From: Bradyrhizobium sp. CCGE-LA001
Lineage (GTDB): Bacteria; Pseudomonadota; Alphaproteobacteria; Rhizobiales; Xanthobacteraceae
NCBI RefSeq assembly: GCF_000296215.2
Contig: NZ_CP013949.1
Location: 5,449,501 to 5,513,500, forward strand
Length of the DNA: 64,000 nt
Direction of reading: 5' to 3'
In this document: positions 35,106-43,211 of the stretch, piece after piece
How the letters are laid out: every line of letters begins with the position of its first letter
Position numbering within the stretch: position 1 is the first letter of the stretch
The notes under the pieces: model-generated
Told to the model about the DNA's origin: nothing
Seen by the model: the letters and a program-made list of their open reading frames with translations, nothing else
The model's database searches: none
Made by a program: the position numbers and the translations under genes

Positions 35106-36410
35106 ATGAATGAACCGTCCAGCATCATCAGGGAGCTAGGGTCGCGGCTGGATTCGAAGCCTGCGCTGACGCTCATGGCGCTGCTGCACAGCGCCCTCAC
35201 ATGCCTGTCCCTGATCAAGGTCGCGAGCTTCCAGGCCTACATCCACTTCGATGGCGAGCGGGTCTGGATCGCGGCCGGCGTCGCAATCGCCTTCTCGATC
35301 GTCTCGCTCCTGTTCGCAGCCGCCCGCTTCAGTTTCGGCTACTATGTCGGCTTCTATTTCTACACGATGATCCTGGGCTTCCTGTGGATCGACGTCTTCT
35401 CCGAGTATAGCTACCCCCGACTGCTCGCCGGGTTTTCGGCAGCACTGTCGCTCGTACTGTTGCTGTTGCCGACGCTGTTCGTCAGGGCGCCGTTCCGGCA
35501 GCTCGTCACACTGTCGAATGCCCGCTTCGCGCAACTGCTCACGCTGATCCTGGTGATCTCCATTGTCACCATCGCCGTGGCGTCGACCTATAATTTCCGC
35601 CTGGTCGCCGTTGCGAACATCTACGACTACCGCGACGCGCTGCAATTTCCCGGAGCCGTACGGTATCTCACGGGCTGGGTGTCGAGCACGCTGCTGCCGT
35701 TTGCCTTCGCGTGCTACTGGCTGCTCGGCCAACGCTGGCGCGCCGGCCTGGTGCTGATCCTGCTCCTGTTGTTCTATCCGATCACGCTGACGAAGTTCGC
35801 GTTGTTCACGCCGGCCTGGCTGATCGCGCTGGTCGTTCTGTCGCGGCTTCTGGAGCCCAGAGCGTCGGTCATCGCTTCGATCTTCGTGCCGATGTTGCTC
35901 GGCCTCGCCGTGATCGTCATCACCGGGGCCAGCCTCAACAGCGCGCCCGGCAAATATTTCGACCTCGTCAATATCCGGATGATGGCGACAGCATCGAGCG
36001 CACTCGACATCTACAACCATTTCTTCGCGACCCATCCGCTGACCTGGTTCTGCCAGATATCCGTGCTCAAGCCGCTGATGCATTGTCCCTACGAGCAGCC
36101 GCTCGCGGTGGTGATGCAGAACACCTACGGCTTCGGCAATTTGAATGCGTCGCTGTTTGCGACCGAAGGCGTTGCGTCTGTTGGCCCATGGCTCGCGCCG
36201 CTGACCGCGCTCGCATCGGGCCTCTTGCTCGCGCTCGGCAACCGGGCGTCCGCAGGCCTGCCGCCCCGTTTCGTCCTGATATCCGCGGCCGTGATTCCGC
36301 ACGTGCTCCTGAATGTGCCGCTCACGGTTGCCATGGTCACCCATGGCACCGCCATCCTGTTCCTGCTCTGGTACGTGACGCCCCGCAGCCTGTTCGAACA
36401 AAAGCCGTGA
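35106..36410 (+). CDS. multispanning membrane protein, O-antigen polymerase (Wzy)-like
   Basis: A roughly 434-residue inner-membrane protein with about 10-12 hydrophobic helices and a larger hydrophilic loop near residues 270-330 (SLNSAPGKYFDLVNIRMM to YEQPLAVVMQNTYGF). This topology and its place between sugar-nucleotide and transferase genes suggest an O-antigen polymerase. Wzy proteins are too divergent to call on sequence alone. ATG 35106 was chosen over TTG 35064, which overlaps the upstream gene. The next gene starts 4 bases after its stop. Confidence 0.5.
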   Translation: MNEPSSIIRELGSRLDSKPALTLMALLHSALTCLSLIKVASFQAYIHFDGERVWIAAGVAIAFSIVSLLFAAARFSFGYYVGFYFYTMILGFLWIDVFSEYSYPRLLAGFSAALSLVLLLLPTLFVRAPFRQLVTLSNARFAQLLTLILVISIVTIAVASTYNFRLVAVANIYDYRDALQFPGAVRYLTGWVSSTLLPFAFACYWLLGQRWRAGLVLILLLLFYPITLTKFALFTPAWLIALVVLSRLLEPRASVIASIFVPMLLGLAVIVITGASLNSAPGKYFDLVNIRMMATASSALDIYNHFFATHPLTWFCQISVLKPLMHCPYEQPLAVVMQNTYGFGNLNASLFATEGVASVGPWLAPLTALASGLLLALGNRASAGLPPRFVLISAAVIPHVLLNVPLTVAMVTHGTAILFLLWYVTPRSLFEQKP

Positions 36411-36414
36411 CGCC

Positions 36415-37593
36415 GTGCGCATCCTGATCCTCAACGCCGACTATCCGCGCTTCCTGTCCTGGCTCTATCGCCGCCGTCCGGGTCTCGAGAACGAGCCCTA
36501 CGCGGCGCAGATGGCGGCGCGGAACGCCAGCCTGTTCGGCGTCGCCGATTTCTATTCGCGCAATTTCGCCGGCCTCGGGCACGTCGCCGCCGACATCCAT
36601 GTCAACAATCCATGGATGCGGGCCGCATGGGCGCGCGAGCGCGGCCTCGCCGTCACCGATCCGTCGCCGCCCGGCGCGCCCGCCGCGCGCGATGCCGTTC
36701 CCGGCTGGCTGCAACGCGCGGTCGCGCCGTTCAAGCCGGTGCTGCGGCCGCTCGCGCGCAAGGTGGGACTCAGCCCGCGGCTCGATGCGGAAGCGGAAAA
36801 GATCCTGCTGGCGCAAATCGAGGACTTCAAGCCGGATCTCGTCCTCAACCAGGATCTGTTCCATGTCGACACGCGCCTGGCGCGCAGGATCAAGCAGATT
36901 GGCCGTCCTATCCTGATCGGCCAGGTCGGCATCTCGCCCTCGCGCGGTGAGGATTGGTCGGTCTACGACCTCATGATCTCGCAGATGGCGGCAGTCGTCG
37001 ATTACTTCCGCCAGCAGGGCGTGCGCGGCGAAGTGGTCCATCTCGCTTTCGAGACCGGCATCCGCGACATCCTGCCTACGCGGCCCCAGGACAATTTCGA
37101 TGTCACTTTCGTCGGCGCGGTGTCGGCGGATCATCAGCTCCGCGTCGCGCAACTCGAAGCGGTGGCGCAGCGCTACGATCTCAAACTGTTCGGCAGCGGC
37201 CTGCAATCTCTCCCCTCCTCCTCGCCGCTGCATCGCTGCTACCAGGGTGAGGTGTGGGGCGTGGAGATGTACCAGGCCCTGCGCGCCTCGCGCATCACGC
37301 TCAATTCGCATATCGACATGGCCGGGCGCGAGGCCGGCAACGCGCGTCTGTTCGAGGCGACGGGCGTCGGCGCATTCCTGCTGACCGACTTCAAAGACAA
37401 TCTGCACACGCTGTTCGCTCCCGACCGCGAAGTCGTTGCATGGCGCGACGTTGACGATTGCCTTGCCCTGATCGACCGGTACCTCGCGGACGATGCGGCG
37501 CGCCTGTCGATTGCGAAAGCGGGACAGGCCAGGACATTTGCCGCCCACACCTTCCGCCGGCGTGTCGAGGAGATCCTCACGCACGTTGGCTGA
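36415..37593 (+). CDS. CgeB-like glycosyltransferase
   Basis: A 392-residue soluble protein of GT-B outline, similar to spore-maturation protein CgeB and to glycosyltransferase family 1-like enzymes. It begins MRILILNADYPRFLSWLY, has FDVTFVGAVSADHQLRVAQL and RYDLKLFGSGL in the middle, and ends with SRITLNSHIDMAGREAGN and RLFEATGVGAFLLTDFK. These last pieces match the CgeB C-terminal signature. It uses a GTG start. The donor sugar is unknown. It is probably translated with the Wzy-like gene. Confidence 0.7.
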   Translation: MRILILNADYPRFLSWLYRRRPGLENEPYAAQMAARNASLFGVADFYSRNFAGLGHVAADIHVNNPWMRAAWARERGLAVTDPSPPGAPAARDAVPGWLQRAVAPFKPVLRPLARKVGLSPRLDAEAEKILLAQIEDFKPDLVLNQDLFHVDTRLARRIKQIGRPILIGQVGISPSRGEDWSVYDLMISQMAAVVDYFRQQGVRGEVVHLAFETGIRDILPTRPQDNFDVTFVGAVSADHQLRVAQLEAVAQRYDLKLFGSGLQSLPSSSPLHRCYQGEVWGVEMYQALRASRITLNSHIDMAGREAGNARLFEATGVGAFLLTDFKDNLHTLFAPDREVVAWRDVDDCLALIDRYLADDAARLSIAKAGQARTFAAHTFRRRVEEILTHVG

Positions 37594-37720
37594 AATTTCC
37601 GTTTGGGGGCGCAACAAACGACATAGTCCGTGCGCCCTTGACGGTCCCGGCCAAAATGGCCAAAGTGCGCAGCAGGATAGCTATCTCACTCTAATCACAG
37701 CGTTTTTGTCGAGGCTCACG

Positions 37721-38167
37721 ATGGAACACGTCGAACACGTTCGATTCGGCGACCAGCTCTACGCGATCATCGTGCGCGCCTCGTTCCGCGAGCCGGGCAT
37801 CCACTTCTTTTCGACGCCGGAGTTGTCGCAACAGCTCGCCTTCATGAGCCATCCAAAAGGCAAGACCATCGAGCCGCACCGCCACAACAAGGTGACGCGG
37901 GAGGTGCACTACACTCAGGAGGCCCTCCTGATCCAGAAGGGCAAGCTCCAGGTCGACTTCTACACCGTCGAGGAGGAATATCTAGAAAGCCGCGTGCTCG
38001 GTGCCGGCGACATCATCCTGTTGTGCAGCGGCGCGCACGGCTTCCACGTGCTCGAACCGCTCGAAATGTTCGAGATCAAGCAAGGTCCCTATTCCGGCGA
38101 GAACGACAAGACCCGGTTTGCCGAAGCCGACCGATCAGAAATCCGGATCAAAGGCCCAGGCCAGTGA
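37721..38167 (+). CDS. cupin-fold sugar-modifying protein
   Basis: A 148-residue single-domain cupin. It shows IEPHRHNKVTREVHYTQEAL and a second motif VLGAGDIILLCSGAHGFHVLE, giving His residues at the usual metal positions. Similar small cupins beside DegT aminotransferases are sugar-nucleotide isomerases or epimerases. Here that is inferred from context. ATG 37721 was chosen; a longer frame from 37493 runs through the previous gene. A 127-base gap precedes it and its stop overlaps the aminotransferase start as GTGA, so it begins a new four-gene unit. Confidence 0.65.
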   Translation: MEHVEHVRFGDQLYAIIVRASFREPGIHFFSTPELSQQLAFMSHPKGKTIEPHRHNKVTREVHYTQEALLIQKGKLQVDFYTVEEEYLESRVLGAGDIILLCSGAHGFHVLEPLEMFEIKQGPYSGENDKTRFAEADRSEIRIKGPGQ

Positions 38168-39285
38168 CTGCGCCGTTCATTCCCGTCAACACGCCACTGC
38201 TCGACGGCAACGAGGCCGACTATCTGGCTGAATGCATCCGGACCGGATGGATCTCCTCGGAGGGACCGTTCATCAAGCGCTTCGAGCAGGCGATGGCCGA
38301 CGCTGCGGGACGGCGACACGGCATCGCCGTCACCAACGGTTCGGTCGCGCTCGAGATCGCCGTCCATGCGCTCGGGCTGCCGGAAGGCTCCGAGGTCATC
38401 ATCCCGACTTTCACGATCATCAGCTGCGCTGCCGCCGTGGTGCGCGCCGGCCTCGTGCCTGTCGGTGTCGACTGCGATCCAGCAACCTGGAACATGACCG
38501 TCGAGGGCGTGGAAGCCGTCATCACGCCGCGCACGCGCGCGATCATGCTGGTCCATATCTATGGCCTGCCGGTCGATCTCGATCCGATCCTGACGCTCGC
38601 CCGCAAGCACGACCTGAAGGTGATCGAGGACGCCGCCGAGATGCACGGCCAGACCTATCGCGGCGCGCCCTGCGGCGGCTTCGGCGACGTCTCCACCTTC
38701 AGCTTCTATCCCAATAAGCATGTCACGACCGGTGAAGGCGGGATGATCCTCACCGACGACGATGGCCTCGCCGATCGCCTGCAAGGCTATCGCAATCTCT
38801 GCTTCCAACCGCAGCAGCGTTTCGTCCACGACGAGTTCGGCTGGAATGCGCGCATGACCAATCTCCAGGCCGCCCTCGGCATCGCCCAGGTCGAGCGCCT
38901 GCCGCGGACCGTCGAGATCAAGCGTCGGATCGGCCGGCTTTACGACGAACATCTCGGAGGGCTAAACCGCATCCGCCGCCCGGTTGCCCGCACCTCGTAC
39001 GCCGACAACATCTACTGGGTCTATGGCATCGTGCTGAACGACGACGTCCCGTTCGACGCCAAGGAAGCGATGCGCCGCCTCGGCGAAAAGGGTATCGGAA
39101 CGCGACCATTCTTCTGGTGCATGCACGAGCAGCCGGTGCTGCGCCGCATGGGTCTGATGCTCAACGAGAGCCATCCGAACGCGGAATACATCGCCCGGCG
39201 CGGCTTCTACCTGCCGAGCGGACTTGCCCTGACTGACGGCGAGATTGCCCGCTCGGCGGAGGCGCTAAAGGAGATTTTGGCGTGA
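38164..39285 (+). CDS. DegT/DnrJ/EryC1-family sugar aminotransferase (perosamine synthase-like)
   Basis: A 373-residue PLP enzyme that aminates a keto-sugar nucleotide. Lys185 in FYPNKHVTTGEGG binds the cofactor and D156 in VIEDAAEMHG pairs with it. The opening IPVNTPLLDGNEADYLAECI and TGWISSEGPFIKRFE are characteristic of perosamine synthase-type enzymes, which act at C4 of a 4-keto-6-deoxy sugar. A matching substrate could be supplied by the RfbG or LegB dehydratases. The GTG start overlaps the cupin stop, and the 3' end overlaps the methyltransferase as GTGA. Confidence 0.85.
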   Translation: MTAPFIPVNTPLLDGNEADYLAECIRTGWISSEGPFIKRFEQAMADAAGRRHGIAVTNGSVALEIAVHALGLPEGSEVIIPTFTIISCAAAVVRAGLVPVGVDCDPATWNMTVEGVEAVITPRTRAIMLVHIYGLPVDLDPILTLARKHDLKVIEDAAEMHGQTYRGAPCGGFGDVSTFSFYPNKHVTTGEGGMILTDDDGLADRLQGYRNLCFQPQQRFVHDEFGWNARMTNLQAALGIAQVERLPRTVEIKRRIGRLYDEHLGGLNRIRRPVARTSYADNIYWVYGIVLNDDVPFDAKEAMRRLGEKGIGTRPFFWCMHEQPVLRRMGLMLNESHPNAEYIARRGFYLPSGLALTDGEIARSAEALKEILA

Positions 39286-40049
39286 CGGTTTTCGCCGAAT
39301 ACGCGCCCTGGTACGACCTTCTCTATCAGGACAAGGATTACGCGGCGGAGACGGCATTCGTCGAGGCGCGCTTGCACGACCACGGCGCCGGCCCGGGCCG
39401 GCTGCTCGATCTCGGCTGCGGCACCGGCCTGCACGCGCTCGCCTTCGCCCGCCAGGGGTGGAACGTTGCCGGCATCGATCTCAGCAAGGAAATGATCGCG
39501 AGCGCCAAGGCGCGCGCCGGGCAAGCCGGATTATCCATTCCGTTCCGGCAAGGCGACGTCCGCGAAGCGGGTCCGGAGCGCGACTTCGACGCGGTCGTGT
39601 CGCTGTTCCACGTCGCGAGCTACCAGACCAGCCACGATGCGCTGACGTCGATGTTCCGCACCGCATACGCCGCGTTGAAACCAGGCGGGCTGTTCTTCTT
39701 CGACTATTGGTACGGCGGCGCCGTGCTGGCGCAAGGGGTCGAAACGCGGGTCAAGGTGATCGAGCAGAACCCGCTGCGCCTCACCCGCATCGCACAGTCC
39801 GATCATGACGAACAGGCGGCGACCGTCACGGTGAACTACACGCTGTTCTGCGAGGACATGGAACGCGCCACGATCCGGCGCATCGATGAAGCGCACCATT
39901 TGCGCTACTGGTTTCCGTTCGAGATCAACGCCGTGCTCATCGCGAGCGGCTTTCAGCCCGCCACTCACGCCGCGTGGCTGACCCAGGACACTCCGCACAC
40001 CAAGAGCTGGGCGGCCTATGCGATCGCCCGAAAGAGCATCACACCGTGA
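39282..40049 (+). CDS. class I SAM-dependent methyltransferase
   Basis: A 255-residue methyltransferase with LLDLGCGTGLHALAFARQG (motif I), VAGIDLSKEMI, DAVVSLFHVASYQ and LKPGGLFFFDYWYGG. The acidic residue after motif II binds the ribose of SAM. It is probably an N- or O-methyltransferase for the aminosugar from the upstream aminotransferase. It is joined to that gene and to the following GT4 by GTGA overlaps. Confidence 0.8.
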   Translation: MTVFAEYAPWYDLLYQDKDYAAETAFVEARLHDHGAGPGRLLDLGCGTGLHALAFARQGWNVAGIDLSKEMIASAKARAGQAGLSIPFRQGDVREAGPERDFDAVVSLFHVASYQTSHDALTSMFRTAYAALKPGGLFFFDYWYGGAVLAQGVETRVKVIEQNPLRLTRIAQSDHDEQAATVTVNYTLFCEDMERATIRRIDEAHHLRYWFPFEINAVLIASGFQPATHAAWLTQDTPHTKSWAAYAIARKSITP

Positions 40050-41254
40050 GACCGCTGCGGCTCGCCGTCATGTTGGAACAGGCCCTCGAGGTCGGCGGCG
40101 GCTTTCAGCAGCCGCTGAACGACCTGCTCTGGCTGCGCGACTGGGCGTCCAAATCGGGCAACGAGATCGTGGTGTACTCGCCCGATCCGAGGACGCTGGA
40201 GATCTTGAAAGAGTTCGGCGTGATTGCCCGCCTGCTCAAATTCGGCCCGCTCGACCATGTCTTCCTGTTCCTGAAATATTGCGGGCCGTTCGATCTCGTC
40301 CAGATCGCATCGAAGCTGAAATCGCCGTTCGAGCGCACGCTGATCCGCGACGGCATCGACGTCGTGCATTTCACCTCGACCTCGAAGCGGCATTTGCTGC
40401 TCTACGAGCTGCCCTTCATCATCACCATCTTCGACGGTTGCCATCGCGACGCGCCGGAATTTCCGGAAGTGAGGACCTTCGGCGAATTCGAGCGCCGCGA
40501 GATCCTGTTCGGCCTAGCCAGCACCAAGGCAGCAATCGTGATCGTCAACGCGCCCGAGCTGACTGATGATCTCTGCCGGCGTTACGCCATGGAGAGAGAG
40601 CGCGCCGTCTGCATCCCGTTCTCGCCCTCCACCTATGTCAGCCAATCCCTGCCCGATGCCGAGACCGACGCGGCGGTGCTGACGAAGTACCGGCTCGAGC
40701 CCGGCTACCTGTTCTATCCGGCGCAGTTCTGGCCACACAAGAATCACATGACGCTGCTCGCCGCACTCGCCCTGCTGCGCGAGCGAGGCATCACCGAACG
40801 ACTGGTGCTGTGCGGCTCGGATCGTGGCGGCCGCGACAAGATCGATGCGGCGATCCGCACATATGGATTGTCGGATCAGATCTCCATCATCGGCTTCGTC
40901 AAGTCCGTCGAACTCGGCGCACTCTACCGCAGCGCCGCGGCGCTGGTGATGCCAAGCTACTTCGGTCCGACCAATCTTCCACCATTGGAAGCCTGGGCGA
41001 TCGGCACGCCGGTGATCTATCCGGAGGCGTTCAAGGCGCAGGCCGGAGATGCCGCAATCCTGTTCGACTATGACGATCCGCACTCGCTGGCGGAGGCAAT
41101 CATCGCGCTGCGCACCGACGGCACACGCGAGCGGCTGCGCGCGGCCGGCCGTCTCCGTCTCGCGCAGTTTGCGGCGGAGACCGAAGCCGGCCGCCTTCAA
41201 TTCGCCCGCCACCTGGAAAGGCTGAAGCACCGGCTGGCATTGACCGAGCGTTGA
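40046..41254 (+). CDS. family 4 glycosyltransferase
   Basis: A roughly 402-residue GT-B enzyme. It opens with LAVMLEQALEVGGGFQQPL and carries the donor-binding FYPAQFWPHKNHMTLLAAL, VLCGSDRGG, ISIIGFVKSVELGALYRSA and VMPSYFGPTNLPPLEAWAI, where the Glu contacts the nucleotide sugar. The GTG start at 40046 overlaps the methyltransferase stop. It likely transfers the modified aminosugar of this four-gene unit. It converges on a flippase gene with 10 bases between stops. Confidence 0.85.
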   Translation: MRPLRLAVMLEQALEVGGGFQQPLNDLLWLRDWASKSGNEIVVYSPDPRTLEILKEFGVIARLLKFGPLDHVFLFLKYCGPFDLVQIASKLKSPFERTLIRDGIDVVHFTSTSKRHLLLYELPFIITIFDGCHRDAPEFPEVRTFGEFERREILFGLASTKAAIVIVNAPELTDDLCRRYAMERERAVCIPFSPSTYVSQSLPDAETDAAVLTKYRLEPGYLFYPAQFWPHKNHMTLLAALALLRERGITERLVLCGSDRGGRDKIDAAIRTYGLSDQISIIGFVKSVELGALYRSAAALVMPSYFGPTNLPPLEAWAIGTPVIYPEAFKAQAGDAAILFDYDDPHSLAEAIIALRTDGTRERLRAAGRLRLAQFAAETEAGRLQFARHLERLKHRLALTER

Positions 41255-41264
41255 ACGGCAGCAG

Positions 41265-42845
41265 CTAAGCCGGAATCAGCGCTCGCAAGCGCTCGCGCAG
41301 CGCCGTGTTCAGCAGCGGACTGGCGAGCAGGCCGACCGCGGCCAGCCAGATCGCGCATTCCACGACGAAGTGCAGGAGTCCGCTCCCTGGCACGAGCGCG
41401 ATGATCGCCTGCCCGATCAGCCAGCCCGACGCCACGATGGCGCCGCCCATCAGCACCAGGACGGCGATGTGCCTGAACGGATGATGCAGCGTCTGGCGCA
41501 TTACCATCAGTGCGAGCAGTCCGAACTGCACGAGGATGTCGCTCGCGACCACGGCGAGCGCGGCGCCGAGCGGCCCGAGCCGCGGGATCAGGACGACGGA
41601 CAGCGCCAGGAAAACGACGAGCTGAAGTCCCTTGGTCCGGATCAGGAGGTCGCCGCGATTGCTGTGATTGGCAAAGACGAGCGCCAGCAGCGACGGCGCG
41701 ACGGCCGCCGAGCCGAGCAGCAGCGTCACCGTGAGAGGCGCGTCGTACGGGATGCTGCCATGGGTCCACAGCGCGAAGAAGTCGGGCCAGAACGGCAGCA
41801 GGCCCGCGACGGTGAGGCAGGCCAAGGCCGTCACGAACACCGAGCCGTGGGCATAGAGGCGGCGCAGCCGCTCCCTGTCGCCGGTCGCATGATCGTGGCC
41901 GAGTTCGGCGGCGAGCGGCAGCGTCACCTGGAGGCAGAGGCTGCGCACCAGGCTTGCGATCACGCGGGTCAGCCCCCATTGCGCCACCGCGACGCGGTTC
42001 GTGACCAGCGCCGAAACCAGCAGCACCGGGACGTTGACGAGCGCTAGCTCGGTGATGTTGGCGACCGCGAAGGGCAGCGCGCGGCGGAATTGCCCGAGAC
42101 TCCAACGCAGGGACGGAGATACGAACGGCGACTTGCCAGCACGACGCAGGAACGGAAACCAGCGCGGCGCGTCGAATGCAGTGAGGAAGACCGCGAGCAG
42201 GATCTGCATCGAGACGAACGCGATCGCGACCGCGAGCAGGCTGCCGAACATCGCGAGTGCTGCGAGCTGCGCGATCTGTCCAAGTAGCAGGGCGGCGTTT
42301 TGCAGCCAGACCGTCCGGCCATACCGGCCGCGCACGCGATAGAGGCCGGAAACGAGGTTGGAGGGCAAGGTCAGGAGCATGCCCAAAATCATCACCAGCA
42401 TCGCGGCATCGAATGTCGGCGTCGCCTGAAAGCCGAGCACGACCGATGGCGGCGCCAGGACAACGGCGACGCAAAGGAGGACGCCGAGCCCGCCGATAAT
42501 CGCAAGATAGATCCGCCGCAGAGCCGAATAGAAGCTCGCCGTGCGTCCGTCGCAATCGGCGCAGGACTTGAAGGCGAGAAAGCGGTTGATCGCGCGGAGC
42601 TGCAATCCCGCGTCCGCCACCACGACGAGACTGCCCGCTGCATAGATCGCGAGCCAAGCTGCGAGCATGTCGCCGGTCCAGACGTGCAGGAAGGCGGGGA
42701 TCAGCAACAGCTGCTGGCTCAAGCCCAGCACCATCTGGACGAGGTTCGCGGACCAGCCGTGCAACAGCCGGCGGGCGCGGCCGGCCCCACCGGCTCCGCT
42801 CGCACCGTCGGCCTTTCCGGATGCCTCAAGCTGCGTGTCGGTCAA
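41265..42845 (-). CDS. Wzx-like polysaccharide flippase
   Basis: A 526-residue membrane protein with about 12-14 helices. It begins with a short hydrophilic leader (MTDTQLEASGKADGA), then WSANLVQMVLGLSQQLLLI. Loops such as GLQLRAINRFLAFKSC and NLVSGLYRVRGRYGRTVWL fit polysaccharide exporters. It is on the opposite strand from the glycosyltransferases and has its own candidate promoter. It is the second flippase of the locus and may serve a different repeat unit from the one at 18767. Confidence 0.75.
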   Translation of the reverse strand: MTDTQLEASGKADGASGAGGAGRARRLLHGWSANLVQMVLGLSQQLLLIPAFLHVWTGDMLAAWLAIYAAGSLVVVADAGLQLRAINRFLAFKSCADCDGRTASFYSALRRIYLAIIGGLGVLLCVAVVLAPPSVVLGFQATPTFDAAMLVMILGMLLTLPSNLVSGLYRVRGRYGRTVWLQNAALLLGQIAQLAALAMFGSLLAVAIAFVSMQILLAVFLTAFDAPRWFPFLRRAGKSPFVSPSLRWSLGQFRRALPFAVANITELALVNVPVLLVSALVTNRVAVAQWGLTRVIASLVRSLCLQVTLPLAAELGHDHATGDRERLRRLYAHGSVFVTALACLTVAGLLPFWPDFFALWTHGSIPYDAPLTVTLLLGSAAVAPSLLALVFANHSNRGDLLIRTKGLQLVVFLALSVVLIPRLGPLGAALAVVASDILVQFGLLALMVMRQTLHHPFRHIAVLVLMGGAIVASGWLIGQAIIALVPGSGLLHFVVECAIWLAAVGLLASPLLNTALRERLRALIPA

Positions 42846-43211
42846 GCCGCATCCTTCCCGGCGAACGATCGGCCTCGCTGATCGAGGAGTTCTGGCAGTT
42901 CACACGCGCGACTATCGTCATAGCCGAGGCCGGTCTCACAAAAAAGCGGCGAAAACAACCCCATGCAAAGTAGACGGATGCAGCTTTGTCAATGACTTAG
43001 CGGGCGCCTCGGACGCCTTGCGGATTTTGCGAATCGATTTGACGCGTCGGGCAAAACAGGGGCATGATGTCACGATGGCGACGGCACGCGATTTTCGTCC
43101 CGTTGCAGCCTGATCGGCCGGCTATTCTCAGGGTCGGCCTCATGCAGCCGCGAAGTGCTTCCATATCGGAGCCCGCTCGCCGAAGGCATATCGGTTCGGA
43201 TCGACGAGCCG
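42846..43211. other. intergenic region between flippase and serralysin-like gene
   Basis: A 366-base stretch without a convincing gene. It contains the candidate promoter for the flippase at 42964-42992. I saw no RNA gene, repeat or hairpin terminator. A possible 148-residue frame on the forward strand has no recognisable features and antisense overlap, so I do not call it. Confidence 0.5.
42964..42992 (-). promoter_or_regulatory. candidate promoter of the reverse-strand flippase gene
   Basis: Reading the reverse strand, a perfect TTGACA -35 (complement of 42987-42992) is followed after 17 bases by TTTGCA (complement of 42964-42969), a weak -10. It would give a leader of about 110 bases. The -35 is a strong match and the spacing is ideal, but the -10 is poor. 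Confidence 0.3.

Noticed and set aside
37493..37720. An upstream extension of the cupin gene
   Set aside because: It overlaps the CgeB-like gene in a shadow frame, and the cupin fold begins at ATG 37721.
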